A stretch of 23,171 nt of DNA from Patescibacteria group bacterium (GTDB lineage Bacteria; Patescibacteriota; Minisyncoccia; Minisyncoccales; PEYH01): the NCBI GenBank assembly GCA_018901715.1, contig JAHIEL010000067.1:1-23171 (forward strand), read 5' to 3'. Below the pieces are notes generated by a model. The model was not told where the DNA came from, searched no databases, and saw only the letters and a program-made list of their open reading frames with translations. Positions 20,126 through 23,171 of this stretch are shown piece by piece. A program made the translations under genes and the position numbers. Each line of letters begins with the position of its first letter. Position 1 is the stretch's first letter.

Positions 20126-20737
20126 GTGAATCTGAATAGGTTTTTGGATACGTTGGCATCGCCTCTGGCAAAACTACTTGAGAGAAGGGAAGATGCTTTA
20201 CCCCTTAATGGAGTAGATTATGCCATTGGGTTCGGGATAGGGATGAGAGAAAATGGTGAGCCAAGCTTGCTTTCAGAGGGAGTGGCCCGGCGCTGTACCG
20301 AACTCTTTAAGGCAGGACTGGCGGAAAACATCATTTTCACCGGTGGCCTTTACGAAGGCAGTGTCACTGAAGCCAAAGCAATGAAGGATATTGCTTTGGC
20401 GTTAGGTGTGCCAGAAGAGAGAATCTTCATTGAGGAATTCTCTAGAAACACCTACCAAAATGCCGTCCATGTTTTGAGCTTAATGAGGCAAAGAGGTCTT
20501 GAGAGGGAAGGACTAACAATCGCTACAGTGGGGCAAAATCTCCATGCAGGTCGTTGCTATTACTCTTTCAAGAAAGAGGCCCCCTCAAGCTGGAAGGTTT
20601 TTCTCAAGAAGGCCTACTCGGAATATGACCCAGAGTGCACTAGCCGACGGCTTACTTTTGAATGGAGGTTCCTGCCTTGGGAGATAATATGGACGATTTT
20701 GTTCAGGATCAAGCCCATCAGGTCCCTCATCTTTTAG
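20126..20737 (+). CDS. YdcF/DUF218-family protein
   Basis: A 203-residue member of the DUF218 (YdcF/SanA-like) fold. Family marks are VDYAIGFGIGM (first strand), IIFTGG, EAKAMKDIALALGVPEERIFIEE, SRNTYQNAVH and TVGQNLHAGRCYYSFKK. Biochemical roles in the family are poorly settled; some members bind nucleotides or affect envelope properties. I chose the GTG at 20126 because AAGGAGGTG (20111–20119) lies 8 nt upstream; the in-frame GTG at 20117 is part of that SD. Its C-terminus has a hydrophobic stretch (WEIIWTILF). Codons are less AT-rich than in the ribosomal genes, and it has its own promoter and terminator, which suggests separate acquisition. Confidence 0.88.
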   Translation: MNLNRFLDTLASPLAKLLERREDALPLNGVDYAIGFGIGMRENGEPSLLSEGVARRCTELFKAGLAENIIFTGGLYEGSVTEAKAMKDIALALGVPEERIFIEEFSRNTYQNAVHVLSLMRQRGLEREGLTIATVGQNLHAGRCYYSFKKEAPSSWKVFLKKAYSEYDPECTSRRLTFEWRFLPWEIIWTILFRIKPIRSLIF

Positions 20738-20762
20738 TGGTATTAAGAGGATGCCAGTTCGT

Positions 20763-20804
20763 TAGCGGTGTCGAGTAATCGATGCCGCTACTTTTTTATT
20801 TTTC
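20763..20804 (+). terminator. Intrinsic terminator after the DUF218 gene
   Basis: TAGCGGTGTCGA (20763–20774), loop GTAA, TCGATGCCGCTA (20779–20790): 12 bp with two wobbles, followed by CTTTTTTATTTTTC. Confidence 0.92.
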
Positions 20805-20874
20805 AAAATTCAAAAATAATGCTATTCTTTGAAAGGCACATTATCATTAGAAACGAAAAACAAGGAGGCAAAAG

Positions 20875-21189
20875 ATGAAAAAGATAGATAAGTGGCTGAT
20901 ATGTCTATTAGTTATATCCCTTACTCTTGGTTGGGTAGGGTTTATGGTGCATCACAACCTAGAAGAGGCAGCAATTCTTGGTGGATTGAGCATCACACTT
21001 ATGGGCATTTTTGTCCTGCTTCATGGATTGGAGAATATCTGCGTTGTTGGATTTTTTGGTGCAGGATTTGGTTCTGCTGTAGGACTAGCCCTTTGGGAGC
21101 ATAGCTTATTCTTAGTACTCGGGTGCTGGATATGTGTATGCTTAATCGGAGCAATCCTTGGGTTGCGGATAAGATTCCATTGCGGATAA
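20875..21189 (+). CDS. Small multi-pass membrane protein, unrecognised
   Basis: 104 residues with about four hydrophobic segments (WLICLLVISLTLGWVGFMV, AAILGGLSITLMGIFVLL, CVVGFFGAGFGSAVGLAL, FLVLGCWICVCLIGAILGL) and short basic ends. No family is recognised. A strong SD (AAGGAGG, 20862–20868) precedes the ATG by 6 nt, unlike the core genes. The last codons and the TAA fall in a 17-bp tandem duplication (21164–21197), so the C-terminus may be a recent alteration. An intrinsic terminator follows. Confidence 0.75.
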   Translation: MKKIDKWLICLLVISLTLGWVGFMVHHNLEEAAILGGLSITLMGIFVLLHGLENICVVGFFGAGFGSAVGLALWEHSLFLVLGCWICVCLIGAILGLRIRFHCG

Positions 21190-21197
21190 GATTCCAT
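21164..21197 (+). repeat. 17-bp tandem duplication at the 3' end of the membrane protein gene
   Basis: TGCGGATAAGATTCCAT occurs twice in succession (21164–21180, 21181–21197). The stop codon TAA is supplied by the second copy in a shifted frame (17 is not a multiple of 3). Without the duplication the frame would run on through the terminator. Confidence 0.9.
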
Positions 21198-21218
21198 TGT
21201 GGCTGGGGCCTTATTACA

Positions 21219-21259
21219 GGGTGCGGTAGTAGTATTTACCGCACCCCCTTTGTCTTTTA
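21219..21259 (+). terminator. Intrinsic terminator after the small membrane protein
   Basis: GGGTGCGGTA (21219–21228) and TACCGCACCC (21237–21246) make a perfect 10-bp stem. CCTTTGTCTTTT follows. Confidence 0.88.
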
Positions 21260-21279
21260 TAATTAAAATTATTTTGCTA

Positions 21280-21308
21280 AACGGGGGGAAGTCGGACTTC
21301 CCCCCGTT
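21280..21308 (+). repeat. REP palindrome upstream of the Y1 transposase
   Basis: AACGGGGGGAAGTC-G-GACTTCCCCCCGTT, a perfect 14-bp inverted repeat with a one-base centre. It is the first of three related palindromes around and inside the transposase gene, and it overlaps the place where that gene's −35 would be. Confidence 0.9.
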
Positions 21309-21320
21309 ATTTCTATTTGG

Positions 21321-21326
21321 TATAAT
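21321..21326 (+). promoter_or_regulatory. Extended −10 box of the transposase
   Basis: TGG-TATAAT (TATAAT at 21321–21326) is an extended −10. No −35 is seen at 17 nt, where the REP palindrome lies instead. The ATG is 31 nt downstream. Confidence 0.55.
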
Positions 21327-21356
21327 GAGATAAATTATATAATTAATAGCAAAATT

Positions 21357-22064
21357 ATGAAACAAGCAGAATTTGTAAATGACGAAATATATCATATTTA
21401 TAACAGGGGAGTAGAAAAACGAAAAATATTTTTAGATGAAAAGGATTATTTTCGTTTTATCCATAATCTTTTTGAGTTTAATGATATAGCCCCAGCATTA
21501 CATAGAAGCTCATCTGTGCAAATGGGGGAAGTCGTGCAAATGGGGGAAGTCGGACTTCCCCCCGTTAGGAAGCCGAGAGAGTTGTTAGTGAATATTTTAG
21601 CTTTTTGTTTGATGCCTAATCATTTTCATTTACTTGTAATTCAAAAGAAAGAGAAAGGGATTACCGATTTTATGAGAAAAATTGGCACAGGATATACGAA
21701 TTATTTTAATACTAAAAATGATAGAGTTGGGCATTTATTTCAAGGAAATTTTAGAGCTAAGATAGTAAAAAAAGATGAATATTTACTTCATCTTTTGGAC
21801 TATATTCATCTTAATCCTGTGGAAATTATTAGACCAAATTGGAAAGACGGGGAAAGGGGAAATTTAAATGAGGTTGAAAATTTTTTACAAGATTATAGAT
21901 GGAGTAGTCTTTTAGATTATATTGAGAAGAAGAATTTTCCTTCTGTTACTCAAAGAAATTTTTTATTAAATTTTTTTGGCGATATTCAAGATTATAAAAA
22001 AGAATTTTTTAATTGGTCTCAAAAAATTAATTTAGACGAAATTCAGGAGTTGATAATTGAATAG
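21357..22064 (+). CDS. REP-associated tyrosine transposase (Y1/HUH, IS200-like; RAYT)
   Basis: A single-strand DNA transposase of the Y1 HUH class, 235 residues. It opens EIYHIYNRGVEKRKIF, carries the HUH motif MPNHFHLLV (H89, H91), the catalytic-tyrosine region GTGYTNYFN (Y113 or Y116), GHLFQGNFRAK and the YIHLNPV stretch typical of RAYT proteins. No TnpB is present. Perfect REP palindromes lie 49 nt before and 61 nt after it. Residues about 54–70 (QMGEVVQMGEVGLPPV region) are encoded by an extra REP copy and an 18-bp duplication, in frame and before the HUH motif. Both catalytic motifs are intact, so it may be active. No SD. Confidence 0.93.
   Translation: MKQAEFVNDEIYHIYNRGVEKRKIFLDEKDYFRFIHNLFEFNDIAPALHRSSSVQMGEVVQMGEVGLPPVRKPRELLVNILAFCLMPNHFHLLVIQKKEKGITDFMRKIGTGYTNYFNTKNDRVGHLFQGNFRAKIVKKDEYLLHLLDYIHLNPVEIIRPNWKDGERGNLNEVENFLQDYRWSSLLDYIEKKNFPSVTQRNFLLNFFGDIQDYKKEFFNWSQKINLDEIQELIIE
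21516..21566 (+). repeat. REP copy and 18-bp tandem duplication inside the transposase gene
   Basis: GTGCAAATGGGGGAAGTC is repeated twice (21516–21533, 21534–21551). The second copy runs into GGACTTCCCCCCGTT to form a degenerate REP palindrome (21539–21566). The insertion keeps the frame open. Confidence 0.88.
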
Positions 22065-22124
22065 AGTGAATTAAACAAAATAAAAGGAGGAGAATAGAAA
22101 ATAGTAATGTGGAGATGGAGAGAA

Positions 22125-22161
22125 GGCAAACGGGGGGAAGTCGGACTTCCCCCCGTTTGCC
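22125..22161 (+). repeat. REP palindrome downstream of the transposase
   Basis: GGCAAACGGGGGGAAGTC-G-GACTTCCCCCCGTTTGCC, an 18-bp perfect inverted repeat around a single G. A partial arm (CTTCCCCCCGTCTTCCCC) follows directly. The stretch 22065–22124 contains an SD-like AAAGGAGG and a 36-codon open frame that reads through this palindrome; I do not consider it a gene. Confidence 0.9.
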
Positions 22162-22190
22162 TTCCCCCCGTCTTCCCCGAGTTTGCTGTT

Positions 22191-22218
22191 TTGTTTTTTA
22201 GAAGATGTTTGATATAAT
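22191..22218 (+). promoter_or_regulatory. Promoter of the glycosyltransferase gene
   Basis: TTGTTT (22191–22196), 16 nt, TATAAT (22213–22218). The −10 is perfect, the −35 fair. It implies a leader of about 320 nt before the ATG at 22548. Confidence 0.6.
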
Positions 22219-22270
22219 TAAACTACCTTGAGAATATAAGAACCTTGTCCTCGGCTTCGACTCGGCCAAG

Positions 22271-22448
22271 AACCTTGAAATTGAATTTTTCACATATATT
22301 TTTAAGGTAATTCAATTATAAATAATTTGAAATTGAATTTTTCACATATATTTTTAAGGTAATTCAATTATAAATAATTTGAAATTGAATTTTTCACATA
22401 TATTTTTAAGGTAATTCAATTATAAATAATAGGTTTAATTTCAAGGTT
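22271..22448 (+). repeat. Palindrome enclosing a 3 × 52-bp tandem repeat in the glycosyltransferase leader
   Basis: Three tandem copies of a 52-bp unit at 22275–22430 read as identical. Each starts TTGAAATTGAATTTTTC and holds its own AATTGAATT/AATTCAATT pair. The whole array is enclosed by AACCTTGAAATT (22271–22282) and AATTTCAAGGTT (22437–22448), a perfect 12-bp pair. AGGTTCT-containing small hairpins follow to 22507. There is no CRISPR-like spacer variation. Confidence 0.88.
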
Positions 22449-22547
22449 CTGCTAAGGGCAGGTTCTTTAGACCGAAGGTCGTAAGGTTCTGCTGAAGGCA
22501 GGTTCTTGTAACAAAGTAATTATTAATTTTTAATTTTAAATAATACT

Positions 22548-23171
22548 ATGAAACTTTCAGTTATTTTTCCAGCATATAATGAAGAGAAGAGAATCCCTAA
22601 AACTATTCGGCTAACTTATGATTATTTAAAAAAACAAGATTATCAATCAGAGATTTTGGTTGTAAATGATGGCTCTAAAGATGGGACTGCCCAAGTAGTT
22701 AATGATTTGAAAATAGAGATTCCTATTTTGCGACTCATTGATAATGATGAGAACAAGGGAAAAGGAGGAGTAGTTAAGCAAGGTATGCTTGAGGCAAAAG
22801 GGGAATATCGGCTCTTTTCTGATTCTGATAATTCCACTTCAATTGACCAAATAGAAAATATTTGGCCATGGATTGAAAAGGGTTTTGATATTGTTGTTGG
22901 TTCTAGGGATGTAAAAGGAGCTAAATTAGACCCGCCTCAACCATTTATAAGAAAGGTTCTTTTTGGAGATAGTTTCAAGCTTTTAAGAAAAATCATTATT
23001 GGTCTTTGGGGCATAGAAGACACGCAATGCGGATTTAAGTGTTTTTCAGCCAAGTCAGCAGAAGACATATTTTCTAAAGCCACTAAAGATGGCTTTATTT
23101 TTGATGTAGAAGTTTTTATCTTAGCTAAAAAGCTAAAATATAGCATTAAAGAAATTCCTGTTACTTGGAAA
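22548..23171 (+). CDS. Family 2 glycosyltransferase, dolichyl/polyprenyl-phosphate hexose synthase type (partial, 3' end outside the window)
   Basis: The first 208 codons of a GT2 protein; no stop before the window ends. It opens MKLSVIFPAYNEEKRIPKTI, followed by ILVVNDGSKDGT (nucleotide binding), ENKGKGGVVKQGM, SDSDNST in the place of the DxD metal motif, IVVGSR, the DTQCGFKCF motif and FDVEVFILAKKL. This order is typical of enzymes that transfer a sugar from a nucleotide sugar to a polyprenyl phosphate (ALG5/DPM1-like), usually with C-terminal membrane helices, not seen here. The exact sugar cannot be read from the sequence. The start at 22548 has no SD and a long repeat-filled leader. Confidence 0.93.
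   Translation, partial: MKLSVIFPAYNEEKRIPKTIRLTYDYLKKQDYQSEILVVNDGSKDGTAQVVNDLKIEIPILRLIDNDENKGKGGVVKQGMLEAKGEYRLFSDSDNSTSIDQIENIWPWIEKGFDIVVGSRDVKGAKLDPPQPFIRKVLFGDSFKLLRKIIIGLWGIEDTQCGFKCFSAKSAEDIFSKATKDGFIFDVEVFILAKKLKYSIKEIPVTWK

Noticed and set aside
22108..22218. 36-codon frame after the transposase with an upstream AAAGGAGG
   Set aside because: It is mostly the REP palindrome read as protein (GEVGLPPV), the SD spacing is too long, and it ends in the next promoter.
22240..22270. tRNA T-arm-like GGCTTCGACTC
   Set aside because: No acceptor, D or anticodon arms around it. It is part of a small GGTTCT/AGAACC-bounded hairpin.
22271..22448. CRISPR array
   Set aside because: The 52-bp units are directly adjacent with no spacers, and there are no cas genes nearby.

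Overview
The window is AT-rich and carries an almost uninterrupted str–S10–spc ribosomal-protein gene cluster on the + strand. It most likely comes from a Candidate Phyla Radiation (Patescibacteria) bacterium, probably Parcubacteria. Several things point there: uL30 (rpmD) is absent between rpsE and rplO, the core genes start without Shine-Dalgarno (SD) sequences, S14 and L24 are zinc-ribbon types, S12 carries the long insert known from Gram-positives, and adk, secY and EF-Tu are divergent. TGA acts as a stop (rplN, rpsN, rpsH), so the TGA=Gly code of Gracilibacteria/SR1 does not apply. No database search was possible.

Layout. 1–331: end of an unrecognised gene with a strong intrinsic terminator. 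363–986: site-2-type membrane metalloprotease. 989–5912: a consensus promoter, then rpsL, rpsG, fusA, a 96-residue unknown, a second promoter and tuf. 5974–16671: rpsJ, rplC, rplD, rplW, rplB, rpsS, rplV, rpsC, rplP, rpmC, rpsQ, rplN, rplX, rplE, rpsN, rpsH, rplF, rplR, rpsE, rplO. 17000–20073: secY, adk, map. The cluster then stops: infA/rpmJ/rpsM do not follow. 20062–21259: two genes in a different style (good promoter, AAGGAGG ribosome binding site, intrinsic terminators, less AT-rich codons), a YdcF-like DUF218 protein and a small membrane protein. 21280–22161: a REP-associated Y1 (HUH) transposase with REP palindromes on both sides and one inside its own coding sequence. 22191–23171: a promoter, a 52-bp tandem repeat leader and the 5' part of a family 2 glycosyltransferase that runs off the window.

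The core genes build the ribosome and its factors (EF-G, EF-Tu), the protein-export channel (SecY) and N-terminal methionine removal (Map).

The most unusual content is between the genes. Seven junctions (rpsG–fusA, rplW–rplB, rplB–rpsS, rpsQ–rplN, rplE–rpsN, rpsN–rpsH, rpsH–rplF) are built from three consecutive palindromic modules. Module A starts at or before the stop codon and has a stem with a conserved tandem-GA internal loop and compensatory changes. Module B is a GC-rich element with terminal inverted repeats, in three families of 76, 97 and 48 bp. Module C is an imperfect hairpin that ends 0–4 nt before the next ATG, again in families. The families are shuffled between junctions, one B core is inverted, and two B copies are identical over 97 bp. 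Other junctions hold different large palindromes, including a 238-nt foldable element before rplW whose 3' half recurs before secY.
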